Source: Microcebus murinus
Lineage: Eukaryota > Chordata > Mammalia > Primates > Cheirogaleidae
NCBI RefSeq assembly: GCF_040939455.1
Contig: NC_134115.1
Span: forward strand, 23,134,727-23,198,726
DNA: 64,000 nucleotides
Reading direction: 5' to 3'
The notes under the pieces were generated by a model. That model saw only the letters and a list, made by a program, of their open reading frames with translations, did not search any database and had not been told where the DNA came from. Below, one piece after another: positions 13,013 through 23,889 of the stretch. Position 1 is the stretch's first letter; every line of letters begins with the position of its first letter. The position numbers were made by a program, and so were the translations under genes.

Positions 13013-13239
13013 GCAATGGGTATGCTTGGTCATAGAGAGTGACTTAACAGACATTGGAGACTCAGAATGGGGAGGGTGAGAGAGGACTATAGGATGAAAA
13101 ATTGCCTGTTGAGTATGATGTACACTATTCAGGTGATGGGTATATTAAAAGCCTAGACTTCACTATACAATTAAACCATGTAATGAAAAACCATTTATAC
13201 CCCCTATATTTCAATAAGAATAAAAGGACTCTGGTTTGA

Positions 13240-13420
13240 ATTAGGATTTGCACTTTAACTACATAAATGTTGTCAGACTTCTCAATCTCTTTGATCCCTA
13301 GCTTCCTGACCTATATAAAATGAAAGTGCCAAAAATAATAATAGCCAACATTATTATTATATTATGCTCTCAGGGTGGTTTTTGGAATTAGCAGAGTATT
13401 TTGTAACTTTTAGGGAGATG
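13240..13420 (+). mobile_element. MIR SINE fragment
   Basis: It carries the MIR core order in sense: 'tgtcagacttctcaatctct', 'gacctatataaaatgaaag', then an ATT-rich part. It starts a few bases after the L1 tail. The match is degenerate and the ends are approximate. Confidence 0.5.
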
Positions 13421-14309
13421 GATAAGCAAATAATTAATCATGTGTGCTTTCGGTTGGTTGGATTCTTTCTCCCAAGGATGGGGTGGAGTCTGTCTCTCAC
13501 CTCTAATGCCTGGGGCAAAACCTCCTGTACTCTACAGGGGGCTAGCTGAGATCCACGACATCATCTGAGGCAAGTGAGCAGCTTACCCTCTGCCCCACGG
13601 GGAGATTTAATTCCTACCCTTGGCCACATCCATGAAAGAGTTGAGCCAGCCAGCCCAGATCACAGTTAAGCTGATATATTTGACCCTCTGAAAAAATGCC
13701 CATCTGAAGCTAAATATGCAAAAGTTAGTAGAAATTGGTATCTAAGTTGATTTAATAAAAGTTTATGTCCTGCCCAAATCCAGCAGAGGTGGGGGGGGGA
13801 AACGTGCATTTTAGGGTGGGAGAGAAGCCAGTGAGTCCAAAGGTTGTATCAGGTAGACTGCTTATGGCTTGAGAAGTTTTCCTGCAATTTGTGGACTGGT
13901 TTTCATTGACCTCAGCAAAGCAGACTATTGGCATCTTTTTGTTAAATTTACCTTAGCTTTCCGGAGAGAAAGCTAAAACCATTTCCTCCTTTTGTTAGTT
14001 TGATTCATGCTCCAGCCTCCTCTAAACCATTAGGGGATAAAAATGTTCATTATCTCTATTCCCTTCTCACAGATCTCCTCTGTGGGGTAAATGACTGTTC
14101 CTTCTTCTGTTCAAAGGAGAGTATAGGGAAAAAGGCAACACAAACAGCAAAAGGAAAAAATGTGGAGGTAAAAGTCACATGATTAGACCTCATTTAATTA
14201 TTCAAGTTTTATTTTTGGAATGAAATTTCCCACAACATTTTGCTTTTACTTATAGGCAATAGGAGAGAGACAGCATGTTGTAGACAGCTGATCTATCTTT
14301 CATGAACCA
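13421..14309. other. Unassigned sequence
   Basis: No gene or repeat family recognised. A run of nine G stands near 13790. Several open frames of about 60 codons occur on both strands, none with a recognisable product. Confidence 0.5.
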
Positions 14310-14480
14310 GCTTCAAAATTTTTGTCGTATCTGGGACTCCCAGATACATATTTAATTGGGAAAAAAAGCAATGTGCAGAACAGCATGACTAATATACTAT
14401 ACTATCATTTCGGTTTTAAAAATTTATATATAAAAATATATACACACATACATATTATTATGAATATAACATATCCTCCT
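14310..14480 (+). mobile_element. Probable L1M tail fragment
   Basis: It shares an ordered set of motifs with 5160-5330: 'tttttgtcgtatctggg', 'atatttaattggg', 'gtgcagaacagcatgac', 'actatcatttcgg', then an AT-rich run and 'atcctcctaa'. It is probably the same old L1 3' end family. The AT-rich part contains (TA) and (CA) runs at 14415-14455. Confidence 0.4.
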
Positions 14481-14493
14481 AAATACCAATAAG

Positions 14494-14529
14494 AAAGTTA
14501 TCTTAGTAGACCAAAGTTATCTTAGTAGA
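14494..14529. repeat. 19-bp tandem duplication
   Basis: aaagttatcttagtaga occurs at 14494-14510 and again, perfectly, at 14513-14529. Perfect identity implies a recent event. Confidence 0.85.
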
Positions 14530-14895
14530 AAATTTGGGTGGCTAAATTATACCTTTTTTCACCTGTTGAATGTTGTGCCATTTGTATATATTATATGGTC
14601 AAGAAAAAGTACATTTTTTAAATAAAAAGAAAATTTTACATCAACACAAATAGAAGGTAACTGTGAAATGAAACGCATACACTATTATCTGAGTCCCGCT
14701 CTGCATTTGTTGAAAGAGAAGATGTGTTAGAGACATGTTAAAAACTAGAACCAAACTGAGACTTTCTCCTTTAGTATTTCAAGTGTTGAAAATAGAAGTT
14801 GAAACCTTCCTAACATTCTCACCTTATGACTCAATGGTATTTACAGCCACATCCATCCCTTCTCTAAGATCTACACCTTTTAACAAACTCTAATA
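14530..14895. other. Unassigned AT-rich sequence
   Basis: No gene or repeat recognised. Confidence 0.5.
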
Positions 14896-14899
14896 TCAC

Positions 14900-15060
14900 A
14901 GAAAAGGCATTCAACTTGGGAGTCACAGTTTGCAGCCTTGAGTGCTCATTATTTTCTAAATCTATCTAATCTCCCTAGTGTTAATTCTTCTCATCTGGAT
15001 ATCTCTCAAGAATTGAGTTGGGATCAAATAAGATAATGCATGTGAAGATACTTAGAAAAG
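14900..15060 (+). mobile_element. MIR SINE fragment
   Basis: Sense MIR layout: 'cttgggagtcacagtttg', then 'ctaatctccctagtg', 'ttcttctcatctggata', and 'gggatcaaataagataatgc'. It ends beside the Tigger-type element at 15065. Confidence 0.6.
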
Positions 15061-15064
15061 AATA

Positions 15065-15419
15065 CGGGCCCACCTCAGAGATAGTGCAGGTTCAGCTCCA
15101 GACACTGCAGTAAGGCAAATATTGAAATAAAGCCACTCACACAAACTTGTTGGTTTCCCAGTGCATATAAAAATTGCATTTATAGTATGCTATAGTTTAT
15201 TAAGTGTGCAGCAGCATTATGTCTAAAAAGTATACATACCTTAAATAAAAACCACTGCTAAAAAATGCTGACACAGAGACACAGAGTGAGCACACGCTAT
15301 TGGAAGAAAAATGGCACCACAGACTTGGTCAAGGCAGCGTCGCCACAATCTTCAATTTGTAAAAAACATAAATCTGTGAAGCACAGTAAAGTGAAATGCA
15401 ATAAAATGAGATATGCTTG
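15065..15419. mobile_element. Tigger1-type DNA transposon, internally deleted
   Basis: The left 200 bp read like the Tigger1 left end ('cctcagagatagtgcaggtt', 'ggtttcccagtgcatat', 'ttaagtgtgcagcagcatta'). The last 150 bp read like its right end ('acacagagacacagagtg', 'aatggcaccacagacttgg', 'cttcaatttgtaaaaaac'). The whole transposase region between them is missing, so this is a nonautonomous derivative of about 355 bp. The ends form the expected imperfect inverted repeat (cgggcccacctcagag against gagatatgcttg). TA stands at the left flank, as expected for Tc1/mariner-like insertion; the right TA is blurred. Confidence 0.85.
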
Positions 15420-17512
15420 TGTATAGATTAAAGGAATTCTTACCTTTAGAGTGCTTGAAATAGTTCAAACACTTTATATAAAACATATATTTTGTTCTCT
15501 GCAGGGTTTTTGTTTCTTATCTCATATCTTGAAATCATTATTCTGAGAAAAGGCTGAGAGTGAAGAGGAGCCAGAGATTAGAAAAGTTTGTCCAAATCCT
15601 ACAGCAAACCCTCTTAGAGAACAGAATGAGCGGACACACTACATACCCCAGTTACAGCTTCTGCAGAGGCAAGAAAGGAGAATACTCTTGTGGTTTGTGT
15701 CACACAGGACTGTCCTTAAATGTGAAAGGGAAAAAAAGGAGGCAGTGAGTGTTCTAAGTAAACAGATGTGGGCCATTCATCCTGAGACAGGATTGCCTGG
15801 CCCCTTCTGCTCAAGCAGTTAGCACAGCAGTGAAAACAGCCCATACAGCTAACTTTTTCTCGTGTTGTGTTTCATGAAATGTAGAGATATTCACTGGAAA
15901 GAAAGAGGATATTTATGACCCTGTAAGAACTAAAACATCTAGGCTAAATAAACATAAAAACACTTATTTTACAGAAAAACATCTCAGCTCCTTTAACCAA
16001 TGACTGTTTCCTAGAGTAGTATTAAGTAAGCAGTGTATTCCTAGCACTTGACTATGCGTCTTCTCTATGCCCTCTCCCTCCCTCTTTTTTATGTAATATC
16101 TATTAGCAACTGTATTTTTTGAAACTTTGAACTAAGAACATTGAGCAAAGCCAGCAGAGACTGCCTTAGGCTCCACTGCTCCGAATCCCCTATGGTGTAT
16201 TCAATAAATGGTGGAGGAATAATGAATAATTTAACCATGCCAGAATTAGCTGCTCTTCTGTGACTGTTCTCTTAAACAGTGTATAATCTTCAAGACCCCT
16301 CTCAAAAGATTATACAAATATACATCTATTTTTCATAAACACTTTTAAGCAATACTTATGCAAACACCCCCACAGTCTCCTTTTCTTCCAAAGAGGAATG
16401 CATACATGGAGTGTCCCCCAAGATTTTTTATGCCACTGCTAAGAAATACATCGCAGGAGCAAGTTAACCCAGCAAGCACTCCACTGGGATCTTTAGACCT
16501 CATTATTTCTCAGCATAATTAAATCTTTATTAGATTAAATTGCACTTTTTCTGGACCTCTCAATAAATTTAGTACCCAGCTAACTTTTAATGTGACATTA
16601 GATTTAAAAGAAATTTAAAGAAAAATAGTCTTTACCAATGCACTCAAAATTCTTAGTTTTGTAGAAAAGTCTCCCCAGACATATGCTATCCACATTACAT
16701 GGAATGACTTTCAAGGTGCTTTTTTTACAAATAAGAAAAGGAAGGAATCAATAGAATTAGCACAAGAAGGGCTTTTGCTGGTGAGGAAGTGAAAGGTAAA
16801 AATGGAAAGACTTAAAATAAAGAGGATGTGGTTTTTGACAGCCTAGACATATTGGCCCAAATTATGAAGCCAAGCAAAACGGAGAAAAAATTCAGCTCTG
16901 AAACTACAAGACTCTCTTTATGATGCTGGGAAGTGGGGAGAGAGGAGGAAGTATTAATACAATAGCCTAAAGGCCGTCCTCATTCATTCATCAACCAACA
17001 GGTGTCCACATGCTTCCCCACCCCTTCTCTCCTCCAAATGGGCCCAACAAAGACAGCCACCTCCTCCTATGCTATTTCTGTTTTACTTTGGCCTGAGGGT
17101 TTCAGTACTTGAAGAAACAACTTAAAATTTGCCCAGAATTAGTGGGCAAAAAAGGCTGGAATCTAATGAATACTCAAAGTAAACTCTGGCTTCAACCTGC
17201 TTGGGTATTATTAGGAATATGGCACTACAGCTTTATTCACCAGAAAGAGTAATTCTCATTGCACACAAGTGTGGAAATAAAAGTTGTCATTGTATCGCCA
17301 AATATGTTTTCTTCAACAGACAGAAAATTTAAATTGGCCCAAAACATTGCTGACAACTTTAAAATAGGAGAATCAAAAAATCAGCAACTGTCTCCACTTC
17401 TTTTGTAGCTTAGATGAATCTCCATCTTTCATTTATCACTAGCTAAGTCTAAGTCTACCTAAATCTACCCAAGGTGATGGCGATACAACCAGTTCTAAAA
17501 TTTAGTCAACAA

Positions 17513-17515
<3 letters not shown>
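15420..17515. other. Unassigned, probably unique sequence
   Basis: No gene, RNA gene or clear repeat seen. The 16500-16640 part is AT-rich with several TAAT and ATTA words and might be conserved noncoding DNA. That is a guess that only alignment could test. Confidence 0.5.

Positions 17516-17562
<47 letters not shown>
17516..17562. repeat. (TG)n microsatellite, uninterrupted
   Basis: 47 bases of pure TG/GT alternation with no interruption. Arrays this long and pure are usually length-polymorphic. Confidence 0.97.
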
Positions 17563-17566
<4 letters not shown>

Positions 17567-17664
17567 CAGTGAAAATAACTAGTTTTGTCTTCCTTTATTC
17601 CTATGAGTTGACAGATGGTGGGTAGATAGGTTTCCATAGTATTCTATGATTACCCGTCATTGGA

Positions 17665-17808
17665 TTATCACATTGCATTGAAATCTGCATTCTCTCCATA
17701 CCACAAGCTTCTTGAGAGAAGGGATCACATTTTGATATTCCTTTGTGCCTCCCAAGTATACAGCACAATGCTGGGCATGTAATAGGAACTTGAAAACTAT
17801 TTGTTGGG
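17665..17808 (+). mobile_element. LINE L2 3' end
   Basis: It reads 'accacaagcttcttgagaga', 'tttgtgcctcccaagtatac', then 'atgctgggcatgtaatagg' and 'aactatttgttgg'. This is the canonical L2 3' terminus in sense orientation. Confidence 0.75.
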
Positions 17809-18985
17809 CTGACCCAAATTGACCTGAATTTGTTCTTAGAACAGGTAAACACAAGCTGCCACTGATGTATACATACAGGGGCTCCTTCTAGAAGAAGGTT
17901 GCTCTCTACCTGACACAGGGTAAGTGATACAAAATCACAGCTTGGCCTGTCTCATGGAATAACTGGTGACTTCCAAATTGTAGTGCACGAGAAGCTCTGA
18001 AGATCCACCCAGCTGGCGTTGGTTACTGAGAGCCCTCTTACAGAAAAAGGAATAGTCACCCCATATCCCGCCATCCTGAACAAACCCAGATCACCATCAC
18101 TGACCCCTGATGGTGCTGGGATTTTCTCTAGAAGTAAATTTTACAGAAGACCTTGGAGCAACATGAGCTACCCCTGCAACCAGTGGTACTGAACTTGCTG
18201 AGCTCAGGCTCATGGTCACATCCCTTCCAAGAGTTTGCTGAATGAACTCACACACTGGTGAGTTGAAAATGAGAGCATTTTGCTTGCAAAATATTTAGTC
18301 CCCCTTGGAAGAGAGAAGCTCCTTTTTAAGGGCTGGAATCTTAGGCGTAGATTTTTATATAGTTTGGTACAATTCAGTAATGTTCCAGACAGGAGGATGT
18401 TTATCCAATCCCATAGTCTGTCTTTTTTTTAACATAAATGCACCTTTTACCATTTATGGCAAGACTTCTAAAACTCAAGGAATGAACAAATTCCCTGTAA
18501 AGAAAAAACACACTTCTCCTTGATCCCCTGGTGTTAATTTTATTTTAATGTCATTCAAATCTGTACAACCTTAAATTTATAGATAAAAAGTCCTTAGTTC
18601 TTGAATAACTAAAAAGTTTTATGTTAAATACAAACTAAACTTCAAGCCAATAAGTTTTTAATACCTTACTAATCTTAATTTAGTGTGATGGATAGTGGTA
18701 CGTTGCTTAAAATTAATCACTGTTTGCAGTATGAACCTGGCATCTGTACCTATAGTATGAGTCTTTTCAGGTTCTGCAGGCTTAAAAGAGTAGATGCCAT
18801 TTGATGACTCACTTCTCTCTATTGGATTACTGCAAAATTCTCATTTATAAAATGTGCATCATTTACATAGTAAATCAGCCTCTATTATTTTCTTATTAGC
18901 TCAAGATAATTAAAGTAGTACTACTTGGCACAAAAGATACTAGAAACAGAGACAAAAACACAAACAAGGACACTAAATTCATCCA
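17809..18985. other. Unassigned sequence
   Basis: No gene or repeat family recognised. 18540-18920 is AT-rich and unbroken by known repeats. Confidence 0.5.
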
Positions 18986-18989
18986 AATG

Positions 18990-19305
18990 ATCTATGTACC
19001 TGTCAGGATTTCTTTTAGTTGCAAATAAAAGAAAACCTAACTCAAACTAGGTCATAACTGAAAGAATCCTGGGCAAATACTCCCCATGGGTTCTGTCCTG
19101 GTAACACTCTCACCCCTGAGGCCAACAGAATGAGATGCACTGACTACAATCAGAGGTAATACCAGGAGCCACGGGGGTGGAATTAACCTCACCCAAGCTG
19201 TGTGCCTGAAAAGAGAAAGAAGTGGTTTCCAAAGGAAATCGGTAGTGTTGCTATCAAGAAAGAATGGAAATAGATGTGCCAAACAACCAACAATAAATGT
19301 CCACT
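18990..19305 (+). mobile_element. Ancient mammalian interspersed repeat, family not named
   Basis: It begins 'gtcaggatttcttttagttg', passes 'aacctaactcaaactagg', and ends 'aaccaacaataaatgtccac'. The 3' ending is one I associate with the same old family as 3200-3605. It is internally deleted relative to that family. Confidence 0.5.
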
Positions 19306-20504
19306 ACCCATGTTAATTTTCCTAATTATTATTAAAACATAAACCAAAATGCTAAAAGTTATTGTAAAGACCTTTCAAACCCTACAAAAATGGTCCTTGG
19401 TCACCCTAGCATTTCTCAAACTCCAATTTGAGCAACATTGATTTAGGAAAACATAGGCTAAGCAAGGGGTGAAAAGCAAGCTCAAAACTTGACCCTTAAA
19501 AGATCACAAGATCACAAAAGAGGGTCCAGAAAAACAGATGGAATCTAACCAAGAAAATATCTAAGCTCATTGAGGAGCTTGTAAGAAGAAGCCAATATTA
19601 TCTTTTAGATGTGTTGATCTTAAAATTTATATACATTAAAAAGGACTTCTCTTTCTCTCTCTCTCTCTCTCTCACCACCTGAAATGGATGTTTTACCAGA
19701 TTTAAGAGTTCACATAGGAATGGTTGGATTTGAACTACAAGCTACATGGCATTGATGAAATCCACTTTGGGAGGTTCTGGGAGGCAGTAGTTTATCCAGA
19801 GAAACAAGGGAATGGAGGGCATGGGACTGCCAATCAGAAGAGAGATGTCATGGATCAAAAACACAAACAGAAGTATGAACATTAAGCAATATAAGCCTTA
19901 AATCAAAAGTTGTAAGAGCAGATGCCCTGTATAACAGGTGAGAATTTGTCCCAAACTACTTACTTCTCTAACAGGTGACATAACAAAACTACAGAGACAA
20001 TGATTTATGTATTCAATGATGGTCAATTATTCTCTTGAGGAACACAGGGAAGCCAGCTGGACTGTAACATAAGAAGATGTGGCCTCAATGAGAGCATTCA
20101 TAGCTTCTTGCAGGCAGCCGAGTTGACCTGGGCGGGTGTTCACATCAGGACAGAGGTAGGGTAAAAGTCCTGTTCTCTTCCATCTTTGTCTCTTCAAACC
20201 GATCCTCATTCTTAGTCTCCTAGAAGTTGATCTCATGGGGAACTAACTCAAGGTTACTCGGCAGCCTTTAGTTGTTAATATGTTGGCACAGTCTTTACTA
20301 CATGGAATAACATAGGACTTTGATTTCTATTCAGGAGACCATCTAGGTCATGTTTCCATCCTTTGGCATCTAGGCAACAATGTCCCTAGACCACTCCAGA
20401 TGGAAATGTGCTATTTAAAGGTTCTATTACTTTGTGTTTGCAACTTTCAACAACATCCATTGCTAGTCTGTAGTATGGGTACCAATCAGGGTTCATTTGC
20501 TGAT
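19306..20504. other. Unassigned sequence
   Basis: Contains a (CT)n run at 19654-19673. No gene recognised. An open frame on the minus strand at 20027-20236 shows no domain. Confidence 0.5.
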
Positions 20505-20660
20505 TTTGTCAGTAACTATCTGGGTGACCTGGGACATCACTTAATATTTTGATGGTTTAATTCCTTCGTGTATAAAAGACACTGACCCTCCTTCTACCCT
20601 ACTCATAGGCTAATGGGAGAATTAATAAAGGAGATCTAAGATAAGAAAATTATGTAAAAA
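20505..20660 (+). mobile_element. MIR SINE fragment
   Basis: 'ctgggtgacctgggacatca', 'ttaattccttcgtgtataaa', 'ctcataggctaatgggagaa' follow the MIR core and its 3' part in order. Confidence 0.65.
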
Positions 20661-21834
20661 AGTCAATAGCAACAAACTTGGAGCTCTATTCAATTATGCA
20701 AGTAGTTCTTGACTACCCACTCTGATCCTGAATTTTGTCCTATGTTGAAGAGCATATAAATTCAAGTTCACAAGACTGTGTGTGGCAAATGTGGCCAAAA
20801 CTTGAGCTTTCTGGTGATCTGTAGATGTTGACACACATTTCCCATAAGCAGTCTCTTAGAAACACATTTGTATGTACAGCAAACCAGGGGAAAATTGAAC
20901 TCAATCTCTATTGTTACAATTACTGCTGCAATATTATTATTTTATTGCTATACCTTAATTAAATTTCTCTTACTGGTACTTAAAACCCATGAACACCCAG
21001 GAAGACTGAATATATCAGACCATTAAGTCACCTTCCTTTTACTCACAGGATTCTGGTTTAGGGCACAAAAAGAACAATATTATAATGTAATTACTACCAG
21101 TAGCAGTGGTGAGCAATACCAACTCATCACCCAAGCACCAGAAATTGACAACAATATTCTGTTAAGCTCTGTGGCTTCAGGCTACTTTTTCTTTCCCCAC
21201 CCAAGATGAAAAATCCAATGTTTTTCATAATGGGGGTGATGTGGCTTGAGCTATATCTGTTTATGATTCATGCTAAGGAGTGAGTATAGCCTGCTACACA
21301 CGAGCGAGCCACTTTGCCTTAGAGGAAAACATGTTCTATAGCATTAACTCAGTTCTGAGACAAAATATCATAGTCGCATCATCAAATTATAAAGCCAGAG
21401 TAGGCAGCACAATCATCAGCTGGTCCTGCTGTCCCTTCCACACCAAGATCTCCAAGTCAGTTTCCAAATGGCTGAGTGAAAGATACCGTTGATTCCATCT
21501 CACAGGTAGGGCGGCTAAAGTAGAGCAATAAGGTGACTCTATCTGACCCAGAGACTTGCAACTTAGAGATACAGAATGAGATTCTAGGAAACTAAGGTCT
21601 AATTATAAAATCAAATAGCCAATAAAGGCATTAGCTATGGTTTTGTTTGTTGGGTGGGGGGAGGGTCAGGCTCTCTTCTCAAGGAAATTATGAGGTGAAA
21701 AATTTTCATACCTAGGGATCTTCCACTCCCCCTGGACTCCATGGCTTGTTCTTCTAATTGCCTGCCCATGATCACAGCCCTTTATAGGTTCACTCTCAGC
21801 TAGCTGCCCTAGAAAGCAATCTGATGAATTATTA
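20661..21834. other. Unassigned sequence
   Basis: No gene or repeat family recognised. A G-rich run lies at 21650-21665. Confidence 0.5.
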
Positions 21835-22040
21835 ACCATTTATTCATTTGTTCATTCATAGAGCTTTTAAAGAGCTATGTTCTAGTCATTAGCCTAGACT
21901 CTCAGGGTTCAAAGGCTAATACAGCAATATCCTACCCTTAAAATCTCAGAGTCTTATATAGTATTTAATAGGATATAGCTTGGCAAGGGAAGTGGGGATT
22001 AAATTTGAGGTGCCAGTTGGAGAAAAGAACTTAGTAGGTG
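21835..22040 (-). mobile_element. LINE L2 3' end, minus strand
   Basis: It begins with 'catttattcatttgttcatt', the reverse complement of the L2 terminal repeats. It then passes through 'ctctcagggttcaaaggcta' and 'aaatctcagagtcttatat', which match the antisense L2 order. Confidence 0.65.
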
Positions 22041-22224
22041 GCACAGAAAAATTGAAAGGGCCTTTAAGGAGTCAGTAGGGAATGCTAATGACAAACTCTA
22101 TCAGGGCTGCCCCTACTTGGCCATTGCTCCCATTGTTTGCCAAAGCACCGAAACAACTCTAAGAACCTAAGGGCTTTCCACAGGGTCTCCATAGTCCTCT
22201 TCCAACTATCCAGCATTAGGTGGC

Positions 22225-22493
22225 ACCCATTTAGGGCCTGGCACTGCACTTTGTGAGGGCACGTGGAGCCTGCCCTTGAGAAGTCCACTGTATAGTTGGG
22301 GAGACTGTCACTAAATATGGAATTACTCCGTCATTAGCAAAATGCAATCAATACTGGAGGTTTGCACATGTGCTATGAGTATGAGAGTAAGTAGGGAGTA
22401 ATTCATTCTCACTGCAAGACTTAAGAAATGTTTCCCAGAGCATCCTTTAAACAAAGTTTTAAAGGATGAGTAGAAATCATACATGAGTAGAAG
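22225..22493 (-). mobile_element. Second LINE L2 3' fragment, minus strand
   Basis: 'agcctgcccttgagaagtcc', 'tatagttggggagactgtca' and later 'tttaaaggatgagtagaaat' follow the antisense L2 order. It may be a separate copy from the one at 21835, because the 3' end motif starts again. Confidence 0.6.
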
Positions 22494-22540
22494 GGTATTA
22501 TAGATAGGATATGGGTATTATAGGTAGGATATGGGTATTC
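22494..22540. repeat. 20-bp tandem repeat, 2.3 copies
   Basis: Two 20-bp units (22494-22513, 22514-22533) differ at one base, and a third starts at 22534. The core is gggtattatag.taggatat. Confidence 0.9.
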
Positions 22541-23826
22541 CCTTTCAAAATCAGAAGATTTGGCCATAGTAGGCCCAAATTCCTGCAGATGGCCGTAACT
22601 GCCAGAGCTGAGTGTCCTTCTGGATGGGGCATATGTTGAACTCCACCTGCTTCATTTACATACGTGCCTAACCCCGTAAGCAATTGAGATTCAGATCCCT
22701 GGCCTGTCTATTTCAGCCTAGGCCCATATGGCCACAAAAAAAATCAATGGAAGTATTCAACTCTATGCAACTATTACTTCTGTTTTCATTTTTTAACAGA
22801 ATTGCTTATTTGCTATCTTATAACAACTGACTTAACACTTAAACAGGTATATTTTGACTATATGTAGCCATGAGCCAAAAAGAGAATTAAATACTGATGA
22901 TCAAAGCAGTAATGAATAATTCTGGCAGTTTAAGAACAAATCAGTCCTACAGAGAGAGCGCCCAAAAGTCTACTTGTCCCAATATGCTAAGCACCACCTT
23001 CTGTCATGGTAGTCCGTAGAGTTCTACTGTAACTGTGCATGTGTATAGTGGTACTGCATTAACTAGAACTACCAGACTTCCCTTATTGTGTTGGGTGCAG
23101 TCTGCAGCAGTTTTCTGGCTCTGACAACGCAGAAACAGTCTCTGAGTTGCCCAACTTGAAACATCAGGATTCTACCAGCCTTGATTCCAAGTCTGCAGCA
23201 GGATGGCCCCCTAGTCCCATGGCAGACTGACCAGACTGCACTGGGAGTCCTGGTTCCAGTTTGACGTCATTGCCTAGACTTAGATCTGAAGTTAGATGCA
23301 TCTGAAAACATCTGAGCAGCTCACTACAGGAAAAATATGTGTGTATATGTATGTGTGCATCAGATATATAAGTTAGAATCCATACTGCTACTTATAAAAA
23401 AGATCAGATGGATGTGCTGAAAGCAATCCCACAGAACACCATTCCTATGAAGACCTTATAAAAAGTTACAGTGTCTGAAGAAAGCAGCAGCATTGAGCAG
23501 TTGCTAAACCTGGTTTTGCTAGGCTCTGTTTCCTGATTAGGTCTGGCTACACAAACAGTCTGATTGACATGGGTAACTTCCATGCATCCTCCGAGTTGAA
23601 TAACATGCACTTAATCCACTGTCACAATCTCATGCCAAAAACAACTCAGCGAGTCTCCTCATTTCTTGTTGCTTTATTTACCTTTTTCAAAACCACTTCT
23701 TTCATGGAGGGAAGGGATTGCGGGGGTGGGTTTTGGTGTTTCCTTTTTACAAAAAGGTGGAGAGAAAAACAAAAAGAGTAGTAAATTTGACAGTGAGTTG
23801 AATCAAAGTAATGGCTGAGAATAGGG
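22541..23826. other. Unassigned sequence
   Basis: No gene or repeat family recognised. 23040-23330 is GC-richer but has no readable signal. Confidence 0.5.
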
Positions 23827-23828
23827 GT

Positions 23829-23886
<58 letters not shown>
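23827..23886. repeat. (GT)n microsatellite
   Basis: 60 bases of GT with one interruption (gtat at 23831-23834). The minus-strand translation gives a His-Thr run, which is an artefact. Confidence 0.97.

Positions 23887-23889
<3 letters not shown>

Larger units (their letters stand above)
5466..13225 (+). mobile_element. Near full-length LINE-1, inactive
   Basis: A LINE-1 of about 7.8 kb in sense orientation. It starts with 'gtcgagatgactgactag', the usual L1 5' opening, and ends in an A-rich tail at 13211-13225. Order: 5' UTR (5466-8176), ORF1 remains (8177-9045), short inter-ORF spacer, ORF2 remains (9157-13012), 3' UTR. Sequence style is like the L1MA/L1PB age group, not like young L1s. Both reading frames are cut by stops and indels, so it cannot move. 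Its length exceeds the usual 6 kb because of a long 5' UTR. I could not find a convincing target-site duplication, so the exact ends remain approximate. Confidence 0.9.
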
